Source of the DNA: SIG78 sp045585955 | Lineage (GTDB): Bacteria > Verrucomicrobiota > Lentisphaeria > Victivallales > Victivallaceae | Direction of reading: 5' to 3' | NCBI GenBank assembly: GCA_045585955.1 | Contig: JAZMZK010000079.1 | Location: 1-64,000 of the forward strand | DNA length: 64,000 nt | Part shown: positions 17,571 through 26,314 of the stretch, piece by piece | How positions within the stretch are numbered: the first letter of the stretch is position 1 | Layout of the letters: every line of letters begins with the position of its first letter | Translations under genes and position numbers: made by a program | Notes under the pieces: model-generated | The model's input: the letters and a program-made list of their open reading frames with translations, nothing else | Told to the model about the DNA's origin: nothing | Databases searched by the model: none

Positions 17571-18782
17571 ATGAATAAAGCAGTTATCTTTTTAGCTGAC
17601 GGCATGGCAGATTTGCCCATTGCCGAACTCGGCGGCAAGACCCCGGTGGAATACGCCAGAACTCCGGCGATGGACAGCATTGCAAAAAATGGTGCATGCG
17701 GTACATTCTTTACCCTGCCGGATGGATTGCCCACCTCCAGCGATGTAGCAAATATGTCGGTGTTGGGTTTTTACCCCGAAAAGAACTATCCGGGCCGCGG
17801 CCCGATCGAAGCAGTAAGTCAGGGTATTGATCTTGCTCCTGATGATATTGCGTGGCGCTGCAATCTCGTTACAGTTTCTCCCGAAGGGGTGCTGCTGGAT
17901 TACTCCGCCGGGCACTTGGACGAAACCAAAGCCCGGATACTTATGGAAGATTTGCAAAAGGAATTCGGTTCCGACAAGGTATCGTTCTACCCCGGCGTAA
18001 GCTACCGCAATCTGCTGGTGCTGCACGGCAAGGATTTTTCGCCCAATCTGGACTATCATAAGCCGGATTCGTCACAGGGGATCCATGTAAGCGAACTCAA
18101 ATTGACCGCTCTGGATGACGACCCCAAAACTGCTTATACCAAGAAGTTCCTCGAAGATCTGGCAGTCAGGACCGATGAGTTTTTGCGCAATCACCCCTTG
18201 AATAAGAATTGCGAAAGCCCCGCCAACGCCATCTGGCCCTGGAGCCCCGGCAGAAAACCTGCCATTGACGGCTTTACCGCCCGTTACAACGGAGCAAAGG
18301 GCGCAATCGTCAGCGCAGTGGATGTAGTAAAAGGTATCGGCAAATGTGCCGGTATGGATGTGCTGGAAGTATCTGGAGCTACCGGGTTTATCGACACAAA
18401 CTATGCCGGTAAAGTGGAAGCGGCACTGAAAGCGTTGGAAGATCACGATCTGGTCTATATACATGTGGAAGCCATCGACGAATGCTCCCACATGGGCGAT
18501 ATGAAACTTAAACTGCAAGCCATCGAAGACTTTGACAGCAAAGTGGTCGCTCCGGTGCTGGCAGCGTTGAAAGACCGCAAGGATGTGCGGTTTGCCATTC
18601 TGCCCGACCACCCGGTGCCCTTGAGTTTGCGTAAACACACCACCACGCCGGTACCGCTGGCAGTTTGCGGAGTTGATATTGCCGCAGACAGTGTGGAGTT
18701 TTACGGCGAAAGCGTCTGCCCCAATGGAGCTTTGGGCAAACTTGCCGGCGATCAGCTGGTGAAACTTCTGCTGGGTTTGTAA
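17571..18782 (+). CDS. ApgM-type phosphoglycerate mutase family protein, possible homoserine kinase
   Basis: 403 residues of the archaeal-type cofactor-independent mutase family: FLADGMADLPIAELGGKTPVEYA, then PTSSDVANMSVLGF with the expected phosphorylated Ser57, then CSHMGDMKLKLQAIEDFD and a reduced C-terminal metal motif, LPDHPVPLSLRKHT. The ordinary GpmI is encoded 8 bases upstream, so a second glycolytic mutase seems unnecessary. A branch of this family in bacteria lacking ThrB has been proposed to act as homoserine kinase (the TIGR02535 family), which would fit this gene; the sequence alone does not decide it. The start ATG 17571 has only a weak ribosome site, consistent with coupling to gpmI. 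Confidence 0.85.
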   Translation: MNKAVIFLADGMADLPIAELGGKTPVEYARTPAMDSIAKNGACGTFFTLPDGLPTSSDVANMSVLGFYPEKNYPGRGPIEAVSQGIDLAPDDIAWRCNLVTVSPEGVLLDYSAGHLDETKARILMEDLQKEFGSDKVSFYPGVSYRNLLVLHGKDFSPNLDYHKPDSSQGIHVSELKLTALDDDPKTAYTKKFLEDLAVRTDEFLRNHPLNKNCESPANAIWPWSPGRKPAIDGFTARYNGAKGAIVSAVDVVKGIGKCAGMDVLEVSGATGFIDTNYAGKVEAALKALEDHDLVYIHVEAIDECSHMGDMKLKLQAIEDFDSKVVAPVLAALKDRKDVRFAILPDHPVPLSLRKHTTTPVPLAVCGVDIAADSVEFYGESVCPNGALGKLAGDQLVKLLLGL

Positions 18783-18785
18783 GTT

Positions 18786-19565
18786 ATGGAACTGGTGCTT
18801 GAACGGCCGCTGGTATTTTTTGATATAGAATCTACCGGCACCAATCCCTACCGTGACCGCATTGTGGAAATCGCGGTCATCAAAGTCATGCCCGACGGCT
18901 CCCGGGAAGATGTGGTGCGCAGGATCAACCCCTGTATGCCCATACCCGCCGGAGCCAGTGCGGTGCATGGTATTTACGATGCTGATGTAGCCGATTGTCC
19001 CACCTTTGATGTGGTGGCGCACAATCTTTATAACTATCTGGAAGGCTGTGATTTAGCCGGTTACAACATCGTAAAGTTCGATGTACCCATGTTGCAGGAG
19101 GAATTCAAACGCTGCGGACTTGAGTTGAGCATGAAAGAGCGCAAACTCATTGATGTATTCAACATTTTCTGCCGTTTGTACCCCCGCAATTTGAGTGCGG
19201 CATACAAGTTTTTCTGCGATGGTAATCTGGAAGATGCCCACAGTGCTTTGGCTGATACCGATGCCACTGTGGCAGTCTTGTTCGGTCAGCTTGCCAAACA
19301 CCCGGAATTGCCCCGGGAGCTGGCGGGCTTGGCAGAGTTTTCCGCCGCCAGAGATGCTGACTTTGTGGACTCCGAAGGCAGATTGAAGTTTTCCGGCGAT
19401 GAAGTGGTGATAAACTTCGGGAAAAATTCCGGCAGACGCTTGCGGGATCTGGCAAGCGAAGACCCCGGATTTTTACGCTGGATGCTCCGCAGCGACTTCT
19501 CCGACGAAGTCAAAACAGTAATAAAAAACGCTCTGGCAGGCGAATTCCCCACCCGTAAAGCGTGA
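18786..19565 (+). CDS. DnaQ-fold 3'-5' exonuclease (DEDDh) with ExoX-like C-terminus
   Basis: 259 residues. DEDDh motifs are complete: FFDIESTG (ExoI), YNIVKFDVPML (ExoII) and HSALADTDAT (ExoIII, with the His and Asp of the DEDDh type). The tail (VINFGKNSGRRLRDLASEDPGFLRWMLRSDF) matches the small C-terminal domain of ExoX-like nucleases. It probably trims 3' ends in DNA repair or proofreads. It starts 3 bases after the preceding stop, so it is the last gene of the lpxA/gpmI run, and a strong terminator follows. Confidence 0.9.
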   Translation: MELVLERPLVFFDIESTGTNPYRDRIVEIAVIKVMPDGSREDVVRRINPCMPIPAGASAVHGIYDADVADCPTFDVVAHNLYNYLEGCDLAGYNIVKFDVPMLQEEFKRCGLELSMKERKLIDVFNIFCRLYPRNLSAAYKFFCDGNLEDAHSALADTDATVAVLFGQLAKHPELPRELAGLAEFSAARDADFVDSEGRLKFSGDEVVINFGKNSGRRLRDLASEDPGFLRWMLRSDFSDEVKTVIKNALAGEFPTRKA

Positions 19566-19588
19566 AATTTCAATCGTAAATAAAATTG

Positions 19589-19627
19589 ATCCCCTTGCAG
19601 TTTTTCTGACCGCAAGGGGATTTTTTT
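19589..19627. terminator. Rho-independent terminator, probably bidirectional
   Basis: ATCCCCTTGC (19589-19598) pairs perfectly with GCAAGGGGAT (19612-19621), followed by seven T. It sits between the exonuclease gene and the convergent oxidoreductase gene. Confidence 0.92.
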
Positions 19628-19645
19628 CAGCAGATATTCTGCAAG

Positions 19646-20689
19646 TTAAAAAGGCATCGCTATCTTGCTGAAATCGGCGAGGCGGTGTTCATCTTCCGCC
19701 CGGTAAAGTTCCCAGATGACCTCCAAGCCTGCCAGACTTTCTTCCGGACTGGTTTCCGGAGTTTTGCCGCTATCCACACATTCAAGGAAGTGGCGCATTT
19801 CGGCAGCGGTGTGCTTGACGGGGGATTTTTCCAGATCCATAAGGACATACTCTTTGCAATCTTCCGGAGTGCCGGGGATGTGTTCGGAGATGTTGCCCCG
19901 CAGCAGGAGTTTATTTTCCTGCAATTTAAAGTCGATCAAGCCCTTTTCGCAGTGCGCATGAAAACTGTACCCCATTCTGGTGCCCCGGGCGCCCCAGGTG
20001 CCGAAGTGATAACCCAGTGCGCCATTTTCAAATTCCAGACAGACATTGCTGGTGCCTTCCCGATCCATCCACGGGGTGCATAAATTGGTTCCGCTGTGGG
20101 TGCCGCGGAGTGGCTTGCCCATCATCCAGAGCATCAGGTCGATGTAATGGCAGCCATGGCTGAAAAGCTGACCGCCGCCAAGCAGTTTGCGGTCGTGGAT
20201 CCACGGGGCATCTTCTTTGATGGTCAGCTGTTCGGTCCAGATGGAAAGCTGGAAACACTCGCCATAGACCTTTTCTTTGATCAGGCGCTTCATTTCCAGC
20301 AGTGCCGGATGAAAGCGCATACAGTAAGCGGTCATCAGCACCCGGTTGTTGCGTTTTGCCGCTTCCATCATTGCCAGACACTCTTCACGGGTATTGGCAA
20401 GGGGTTTTTCGGCAAGCACATGCTTACCGGCGTTCAAACAGTCAATGGTCACCGGGGCGTGGAGGTGGTGGGGCAGAACCTGCAGAACCACATCACCCAG
20501 CTCCAGAGCTTCACGGTAATCGGCAAATACCGGCGGGTGATTGGGCAGCAGGTCGGAAACTGCCTGCGCTTTGACTGTATCAATATCGACCACAGCCGCC
20601 ACTTCCAGACAATCTTCCAGACTTTCAAAGCGTGATACATGATTTTTTGCCATACCGCCGCAGCCGATCAGAATGAGTTTGTGTTTCAT
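19646..20689 (-). CDS. Gfo/Idh/MocA family oxidoreductase
   Basis: 347 residues. The Rossmann NAD(P) site is LILIGCGGMAKNHV near the start, and HVLAEKPLANTREEC carries the family EKP motif with the catalytic Lys. GGGQLFSHGCHYIDLMLWMMG contains the conserved substrate-domain Gly-His-Asp residues. Members oxidise or epimerise sugars, inositols and amino sugars. GGAG precedes the ATG. It is divergent from an AraC regulator with an overlapping promoter region, so it is probably controlled by it. Substrate unknown. Confidence 0.92.
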   Translation of the reverse strand: MKHKLILIGCGGMAKNHVSRFESLEDCLEVAAVVDIDTVKAQAVSDLLPNHPPVFADYREALELGDVVLQVLPHHLHAPVTIDCLNAGKHVLAEKPLANTREECLAMMEAAKRNNRVLMTAYCMRFHPALLEMKRLIKEKVYGECFQLSIWTEQLTIKEDAPWIHDRKLLGGGQLFSHGCHYIDLMLWMMGKPLRGTHSGTNLCTPWMDREGTSNVCLEFENGALGYHFGTWGARGTRMGYSFHAHCEKGLIDFKLQENKLLLRGNISEHIPGTPEDCKEYVLMDLEKSPVKHTAAEMRHFLECVDSGKTPETSPEESLAGLEVIWELYRAEDEHRLADFSKIAMPF

Positions 20690-20735
20690 AGCCGAATTCT
20701 CCTTAAATTAAAGTTTGGGATCAGGTTCTGTAAAT

Positions 20736-20763
20736 AATATAGTTGCCCGTAATTTGAAAACAA
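20736..20763 (-). promoter_or_regulatory. Promoter of the Gfo/Idh/MocA gene
   Basis: Minus strand TTGTTT (20758-20763), 16-bp spacer, TATATT (20736-20741). Its -35 box overlaps the -35 box of the divergent AraC promoter, so the two genes are likely to be regulated together. Confidence 0.6.
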
Positions 20764-20782
20764 ATAAATTTGGTGGTATATT
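20754..20782 (+). promoter_or_regulatory. Promoter of the AraC gene at 20828
   Basis: TTGAAA (20754-20759), 17-bp spacer, TATATT (20777-20782); start codon about 45 bases downstream. Confidence 0.7.
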
Positions 20783-20827
20783 TATGTTGAAAAGTTGAAT
20801 ATTTCTTTTATAAACAGTGTTTGATCT

Positions 20828-21622
20828 ATGAAAAATGTTGGATTTTACGATTGGCAGCTTGACAGCACCCGTCCGGTTTCGTGGATGTTGGTGAGCAATC
20901 CGGCACACAGCGGCGGCAAAACTTACGATATGCACCGGGCACTCCATCTGGGAATGATATTATCGGGTATACACAAGGGCAGATATGGTAATACGGAGTT
21001 TGCATTGAGCACTTCAAACATATTTCTGACCGCCCCGTGGGAACCACATTGCACTATCGCCACCAGTCATGACCGGAAGATATTGCTGATAAATCTGGAC
21101 GATGCCACGCTGGAAAATTTCTTTTTTGCGGGCAGGGAGAAGCTGGCGAATCTTTTTGCCATGCCCCCCGTGGAGCGTATGCAGTGTATAAATCAGGCCC
21201 CGGATAAGGAGCTTTGGCTGGAAAAAATGTTGGCAGTCTGCAGGGCTCCGGAGGCGCCGGAAAAAGTTTTAAGAGTGTATAATGCAGTGCTGGAGTTTTT
21301 TATAAACCTCCTGCCGACTATTCCTGATCGGGATGTTGCCCTTGATCAGCTTCACAGCCGGTTGCGCCCGGCATTGCAGAATTTGAGCTGCCGGATCATG
21401 GGCGTGGAACAAGCTGCCGAAGCATGTAATTTAAGCAGCAGCCGCTTTTCGGTGCTGTTCAAGCAAGTCTATGGTATGAGCTTTGGCCGCTATGAACGGT
21501 TGTTCCGGTTGAACGGGGCACGGGATGACTTGCAGCGGGGCGCAACACTTAAAGAAACTGCCTTGAAATGGAGCTTTTGCGACAAAAGCCATCTGGCAAG
21601 ATTACTTAAGCAATATTGGTGA
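20828..21622 (+). CDS. AraC-family transcriptional regulator
   Basis: 264 residues. The N-terminal half is a cupin-like sensor (HLGMILSGIHKGRYGNTEFALSTSNIFLTAPWEPH). The C-terminal DNA-binding region has VEQAAEACNLSSSRFSVLFKQVYGMSFGRYERLFRLNGA followed by LKETALKWSFCDKSHLARLLKQYW, i.e. both helix-turn-helix units. It is divergent from the sugar-type oxidoreductase gene with overlapping -35 boxes. Downstream lie a broken pseudopilin and a set of secreted CBM9/LamG proteins, which could also be targets. Confidence 0.9.
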   Translation: MKNVGFYDWQLDSTRPVSWMLVSNPAHSGGKTYDMHRALHLGMILSGIHKGRYGNTEFALSTSNIFLTAPWEPHCTIATSHDRKILLINLDDATLENFFFAGREKLANLFAMPPVERMQCINQAPDKELWLEKMLAVCRAPEAPEKVLRVYNAVLEFFINLLPTIPDRDVALDQLHSRLRPALQNLSCRIMGVEQAAEACNLSSSRFSVLFKQVYGMSFGRYERLFRLNGARDDLQRGATLKETALKWSFCDKSHLARLLKQYW

Positions 21623-21710
21623 TTTTTTTGTAAAATATGTTGGCAAAATAATTGAAAATATGTTTTATTCTTCCAAAGTATGGTTTTCTATATATAAGAA
21701 GGAGGTTGAA

Positions 21711-22249
21711 ATGTTGAATAAAAAGTTGAGTTTTACTTTGATCGAGCTTTTGGTGGTGATCGCTATAATAGCTATTCTGGCGGCGATGCTGCTGCCGGCA
21801 CTTTCCGCTGGATGTACCGGGCGGCAGCCAATAATCAGGCTTGGAAAATCGAGAATATTACCCAAAAGCCTCATTGGGGCTGGCTCAACTTTATCATTCC
21901 GGTCTGGTCATTGTTCAAACCCTACGAGTTTTTCCGGGAAATTTGGAACGCTGTGGAGTTCAACAAAGATGAGCCGGAGAATTGGAAAAAGCTCCCCGCC
22001 CCCGGCTGTTTGAAGATTTTCTGGGCAATGTTCCTTATCAGCAGCCTGCTGGGCAGAGCCACATTCCGCTTAGGCATGAAAGCTGAATCGTTTGAAAGTC
22101 TGATAAATCTGGATTGGCTCTGTTTGACCAACGAAATGGTGGATATGGTTCAGAATCTGGCACTGATCGTGCTGGTGTCGGGCATTATGGAACGCCAGAA
22201 AATATACAGCGAAAAACTCTCCGCAGAAAATCCTGCTGAAAATGCTTGA
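21711..22249 (+). pseudogene. Chimera: pseudopilin leader joined out of frame to a DUF4328 fragment
   Basis: A strong AAGGAGG ribosome site precedes ATG 21711 and an intact prepilin leader (MLNKKLSFTLIELLVVIAI... to LLPALSA). At about 21805-21809 the sequence switches to the body of a DUF4328 membrane protein: in another frame, from TGG 21809, it reads WMYRAAANNQAW, then PHWGWLNFIIPVWSLFKPY and FREIWNAVEF, to a stop at 22249. The first transmembrane helices of DUF4328 are missing. The two parts differ in frame, so the pilin frame continues as unrelated sequence to 22013. This is a recombination product with the breakpoint inside the conserved pseudopilin 5' segment, followed or accompanied by a frameshift. 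Confidence 0.72.
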
Positions 22250-22334
22250 TATAGAGCAAAATCCGCAAAATTTCCTCAAGCTATCCTTTTGCCGGTAAAA
22301 ACCAGTTTTTTTATTTGCATTTTTCTTAAAACAG

Positions 22335-22362
22335 TTGTACTTTACAATGTTCTTTAGATAAT
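22335..22362 (+). promoter_or_regulatory. Promoter of the 22411 gene
   Basis: TTGTAC (22335-22340), 16-bp spacer, GATAAT (22357-22362), about 45 bases before the start codon. Confidence 0.55.
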
Positions 22363-22410
22363 TATTGAAAAGTGCTCCGGTCAATATCTCAAAAAATAAA
22401 GGAAAAAGCT

Positions 22411-25248
22411 ATGTGGAAAAAAACTTTCTGTTCCGTTGCAGCAGCGTTGTTGGCGATCGTCGCAGTTTCTGCTGAAACCGTGCTGACTCCGGTGGTAAGC
22501 GAACACATCAAAGTTGACGGCAAGCTGGACGAAGCGGCGTGGAAAAAAGCCAAGTTTGTGGACTCATTTCTGCTGATGAATACCAATAAACCCGCCCGCC
22601 GCCGCACCGAAGTAGCGGTGATCAACAACGGCGTGGATATAGTTTTCGGGTTCAAATGCTATATACCTGAAAATGAGATCAACAACTCCTCGCTTTTCCA
22701 GGAATGTGTGGAAGTTATGATCGACCCCCAGGGCGACAGTGCCAGCTATTACCACTTTGCGTTGGGGCACAACGGCAAACTTTTTGACCGCTCCTGCGAT
22801 CAGGGGGGCTTTGTGCAGGATGTAAGCTACGACTCCGGATTCCGGGGCAAAGTCCGGCACGGCAAGGAGTTCTGGACTGCGGAGATCGCCATACCCTTCC
22901 GGGCGTTGGATCTGCGGACTGCCAACAAGGATTTCTGGACGGTCAACTGTGCCAGAGAATCTTCGGAGATCTCTGCCATCGGCAAAAACGGCGTACTTAA
23001 TGTCAAAGGCGTGTTTGTAAAAATGGCTCCGCCGGAAATGGATCTGGCTGCTTATGCATTGAAAGTGGGCGAACCGGTTATCAAAGCCAGTATTCAAAAA
23101 GGCAAACTTGCCGCCGATTATCAAATCACCATTAAAGATGCGGGCAATAAAGCCCGGACGGTTCTGCCGGAAGTTATGTGGAAAGCTCCGGACGGCAAAT
23201 GTTTTACCCGTGCACTGCTCAAACAGCAAGTTGCCGCCAACGGCACGCTGAACATAAAGTTCCCGACCCAAATGCTGGAAAAAAGCGGCAAATACGAAGT
23301 GACTTTTTCGCTGCGTGACAATGATAATTTCCGCTTGCTGTCAGAAAAGAAAGTTACTGAAAATCTGGAATTCACCCCCATATCCATCGACTTGATCGAC
23401 CCCCATTACCGGCAGGCGATCTTTGTAACGCAAAAGCTGGATAAAGTGCGGTTCAAAGTTTCCGCTTCCGACCTGAAAAAAGGTATGTCTATCCGTGGGG
23501 CGATCCGCAAAGCCGGAGAAAAAACCGCATTGGTTTCTGCCAAAAAGGCGGCAGCCAAAAGCGTGAATTTTGAGTTCGATGCCGCAAAACTGCCTTTCGG
23601 CAGATTGGAAGTTGTGGGCGAATTGGTCGATAAGTCCGGCAAAGTTACCGCCGCTACTGCTGCTCCTATCCGCAAACTTGAATACCGCAAAGGCGAAGTG
23701 TGGCGGGGCAAAGACCGCAACTGGTATATCGACGGCAAAAAGGTGTTTTTGCTGTTGAGCTGGAATACCAAAGATTTCTACTTTCCTGAATTTCTGGCAG
23801 TTATGACCAATACCGGCAAATATCCCAATGTCCGCAGTATGACTCCCCTCGGGTTCGGGTTGGTAGCCCCCGGTTTCGGCTTGCGTAATGTGCTTGCCAA
23901 ACAGGGGATCACTCCGGCGGCAGAAGCGTTTTTCCGCAAGCGTGTGGCAAGGTATATGCAGCCCGAGAATGTTTTTGCCCACTACTGGGTGGACGAACCG
24001 GACTGCTCCGGCTTGAGCCGGGAGTCGGCAGCCAAAGTCGCCGCTATCGCTGCGGATGTCGACCCGTGGCACCCGGTGGTCATTTCCACCGGCACCAAAG
24101 GGGTGATCGCTTACCCGGATTGCGGCGAAATCAACGGTTTCCACTGCTATCCGCACCCCAGCCAGACGACCGAGATGAGCAATTTCAAGAAGATCGTTAT
24201 TTGCATGGATATTGCCGCAGAGTATTTCAAAGATAAAGTAGATGCCCAGAGCATTGCTTATCTGCATCAGGGCTTCAACTATGGCGAACACGGTTCCCGC
24301 CGCAGCCGGGTCCCCAGCTATGAAGAATACCGCTCGCAGAACCTTTTGGCATTGATTTTGGGGGCACAGGGCTTGCTGCATTACAATGTATTTCAGGGTG
24401 ATTACCCGGAAATCATGGTGGGTATGCCCCTTTTGGTCAAAGAGCAGAAAATCGTGGGCGAAGAAGCCATCATCCAAACCCCGCTCAAACCCCAAAGCCC
24501 CACTAAAAGTTTGCGGCTGCGGGCGTTCAAAAATCCCGAAAGCGGCGCCGTCTGGCTGTTGGCGTGCAATGTGGAATACGAAAGTGCCGAGTACGAGTTT
24601 GAACTCCCGGAATTTGCCGACAGCAAATTGCAGATCTTGAGCGAAAACCGCACGATCAAAGCCCGAAACGGCAAGATCAAAGATAAGTTCCGCCCCTTCG
24701 AAGTACATGTTTACACTACTGATATGCGTGATTTCAAACTCAAAACCGTTGATGAAATCAAAGCGATCATCGAAAAAGAGTACAAAAAGCGTGAAAAACC
24801 CGGCAACATCCTCTTCCAGCGTATGGAAGAAGAAAAGCTGGAAATCATCCCCTCCAGCAACGCCAAACGCCGTCCCCGTGACCCCATTGCCAACCAGCTG
24901 TGGCATGTTACCGATGGTGTGATCACCACCAACAGTCCCCGGGGCGGCTGCCCGTGGCAGGACAACACCCCCGGAAAGTGTCCTGACTGGATCGAACTCA
25001 ATCTCAAAAAATCTGCCACTATCGGCAGAGTGGTGGTCTATCCGGAAAAACAATCGCTGCGGGACTTTGAAGTGCAGCTGAAATCAGGCAATGGCGAATG
25101 GAAAACTGTGGGCAAAGCAGTGAACAGCAAACAGGATATGTACGAATTCAAGTTTGCCCCCCAAGAAGCAGATGCCATCAGAATTTATGTAACCAAAAAT
25201 AACGGCAAGAACACCATAATTGCCGAAATCGAAGCATACGCAAAATAA
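22411..25248 (+). CDS. Secreted CBM9-like / glycosidase-like / discoidin-domain protein
   Basis: 945 residues from ATG 22411 (AAAGGA upstream); a more upstream ATG lacks the signal peptide at its N-terminus. Order: signal peptide (about 1-22), CBM9-like domain (IKVDGKLDEAAWKKAKFVDSF, about 28-220), beta-rich middle, a barrel-like region with FAHYWVDEPDCSGLSRESAAK (candidate acidic catalytic residues in DEP) and NGFHCYPHPSQ, and a C-terminal F5/8 type C (discoidin) domain over roughly the last 120 residues (NQLWHVTDGVITTNSPRGG ... PDWIELNLKKSATIGRVVVYP). It probably binds and processes an external polysaccharide or glycoprotein. A strong promoter of its own precedes it, and a repeat-bearing gap follows. 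Confidence 0.78.
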   Translation: MWKKTFCSVAAALLAIVAVSAETVLTPVVSEHIKVDGKLDEAAWKKAKFVDSFLLMNTNKPARRRTEVAVINNGVDIVFGFKCYIPENEINNSSLFQECVEVMIDPQGDSASYYHFALGHNGKLFDRSCDQGGFVQDVSYDSGFRGKVRHGKEFWTAEIAIPFRALDLRTANKDFWTVNCARESSEISAIGKNGVLNVKGVFVKMAPPEMDLAAYALKVGEPVIKASIQKGKLAADYQITIKDAGNKARTVLPEVMWKAPDGKCFTRALLKQQVAANGTLNIKFPTQMLEKSGKYEVTFSLRDNDNFRLLSEKKVTENLEFTPISIDLIDPHYRQAIFVTQKLDKVRFKVSASDLKKGMSIRGAIRKAGEKTALVSAKKAAAKSVNFEFDAAKLPFGRLEVVGELVDKSGKVTAATAAPIRKLEYRKGEVWRGKDRNWYIDGKKVFLLLSWNTKDFYFPEFLAVMTNTGKYPNVRSMTPLGFGLVAPGFGLRNVLAKQGITPAAEAFFRKRVARYMQPENVFAHYWVDEPDCSGLSRESAAKVAAIAADVDPWHPVVISTGTKGVIAYPDCGEINGFHCYPHPSQTTEMSNFKKIVICMDIAAEYFKDKVDAQSIAYLHQGFNYGEHGSRRSRVPSYEEYRSQNLLALILGAQGLLHYNVFQGDYPEIMVGMPLLVKEQKIVGEEAIIQTPLKPQSPTKSLRLRAFKNPESGAVWLLACNVEYESAEYEFELPEFADSKLQILSENRTIKARNGKIKDKFRPFEVHVYTTDMRDFKLKTVDEIKAIIEKEYKKREKPGNILFQRMEEEKLEIIPSSNAKRRPRDPIANQLWHVTDGVITTNSPRGGCPWQDNTPGKCPDWIELNLKKSATIGRVVVYPEKQSLRDFEVQLKSGNGEWKTVGKAVNSKQDMYEFKFAPQEADAIRIYVTKNNGKNTIIAEIEAYAK

Positions 25249-25361
25249 ATTTGTGAGCAAGCAAAGTACGGTGGCACATCGCGGGCAATCTCGAGCCGGG
25301 CTCGCAACCCTGCACCTCGGCTTGTCCGCCGTAGCTTTATGCGAAGGCGGATCGAAAGGTA

Positions 25362-25400
25362 CACCTTGTCACGGCGTAGTAAAACGAAGCCGGATCCCTC
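25362..25400. repeat. Dispersed repeat R2 (inverted copy) inside a 336-bp gene-free gap
   Basis: CTTGTCACGGCGTAGTAAAA followed by CGAAGCCGGATC matches the reverse complement of copies at 28886, 29268, 29622 and 29671. The gap 25249-25584 also holds a hairpin-like CCGCC...GGCGG stretch near 25327-25351 and the promoter of the next gene; no coding region is apparent. Confidence 0.75.
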
Positions 25401-25472
25401 GGGCAGTGCATTGCAAAACTCGACATTGCCTCACGCTGTATCCACCGGCAGCAAGCTATAGTTTGGGTGTTT

Positions 25473-25501
25473 TTGACAAATCATAACTTGTGTGGTATAT
25501 T
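25473..25501 (+). promoter_or_regulatory. Near-consensus sigma70 promoter for the 25585 gene
   Basis: TTGACA (25473-25478), 17-bp spacer, TATATT (25496-25501). The start codon lies about 80 bases downstream behind AAGGA. Confidence 0.8.
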
Positions 25502-25584
25502 GATAATCATAAATGAGATAATTTAATACTTCGATTGGTTGCAAAATTTGACACATTAACAATAATTTAATAAAAGGATAAAAA

Positions 25585-26304
25585 ATGAACACTTTTAAAA
25601 CTCTTTTTGCCGCTGTTGCTTTGAGTGCTTTTGCCCTTTGCGGAGCCGAACCCTACTTGAGCTTTCCTTTGAACGAGGGCGATGTAAACAAGGTCAAAGA
25701 AGCCACCGGTAAGATCGCCAAAGTGACCGTTTGGAACGCCAAACAGTTTGAGGTGGTCGATGGCCCTGACGGCAAAGCCTTTAACTTCAACACACCCGAT
25801 AACATCAAAACCTACGCCGGACTTTGCTTTAATATGCCCACTGAATTTGACCCCTGCAAAGGGTTCACCTTTACGGCAGTAGTCAAAACTCCGGAAAATA
25901 TGCACCGCAGCCGTCAGTACGAGATCTTTTTCTGGAGCAATTCTCACGGCAAAGGCCCCGGTTTCCGTATTTATGTAAGCTGGAAATCCCTCTATACATG
26001 TATGGGCGACGGCAAAAAGAATGTGATCCTTGCCAGCAAAAATTCCCAGGGCTCGCTCAAAGACAACACCTTCTACCGGGTCGCTGTCAGCTACGATGGC
26101 GAAACGGTCAAAGTCTATGTCAACGGTACTTTGCGGAACTCCGCCAAAGGCGTTATGACCAAATCCACCCGCAAATGGGCAGCCATCGGCGCCAGCAGTT
26201 CCCGCGGTTCGGCATACGGCTTTAACGGCATAATCAGCGATGTCAAGCTCTTTGACAAAGCTCTTACCGATGCCGAAATAGCCGAAATGAAACCCGAAAA
26301 GTAA
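25585..26304 (+). CDS. Secreted LamG-like protein
   Basis: 239 residues with signal peptide MNTFKTLFAAVALSAFALCG. The rest is one LamG/concanavalin-like domain: an early YLSFPLNEGD strand, FTFTAVVKTPENMHRSRQYEIFFW in the middle, DGETVKVYVNGTL, and the closing GIISDVKLFDKALTDAEIAEMK. It is more distant from the LamG protein at 6901-7554 than that protein is from its own neighbour. It starts 10 bases before the next gene, an FAD oxidoreductase, with which it forms a two-gene operon. Likely an exported carbohydrate-binding protein. Confidence 0.85.
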   Translation: MNTFKTLFAAVALSAFALCGAEPYLSFPLNEGDVNKVKEATGKIAKVTVWNAKQFEVVDGPDGKAFNFNTPDNIKTYAGLCFNMPTEFDPCKGFTFTAVVKTPENMHRSRQYEIFFWSNSHGKGPGFRIYVSWKSLYTCMGDGKKNVILASKNSQGSLKDNTFYRVAVSYDGETVKVYVNGTLRNSAKGVMTKSTRKWAAIGASSSRGSAYGFNGIISDVKLFDKALTDAEIAEMKPEK

Positions 26305-26314
26305 AGCTTGAACC

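Noticed and set aside
23341..25053. 570-residue protein opposite the CBM9/discoidin gene
   Set aside because: Shadow frame with no recognisable domain; the plus-strand gene has signal peptide, domains and ribosome site.
25249..25486. Small protein between the discoidin-domain gene and the LamG gene
   Set aside because: The frame is open only through an R2 copy and a GC-rich hairpin region and has no ribosome site.
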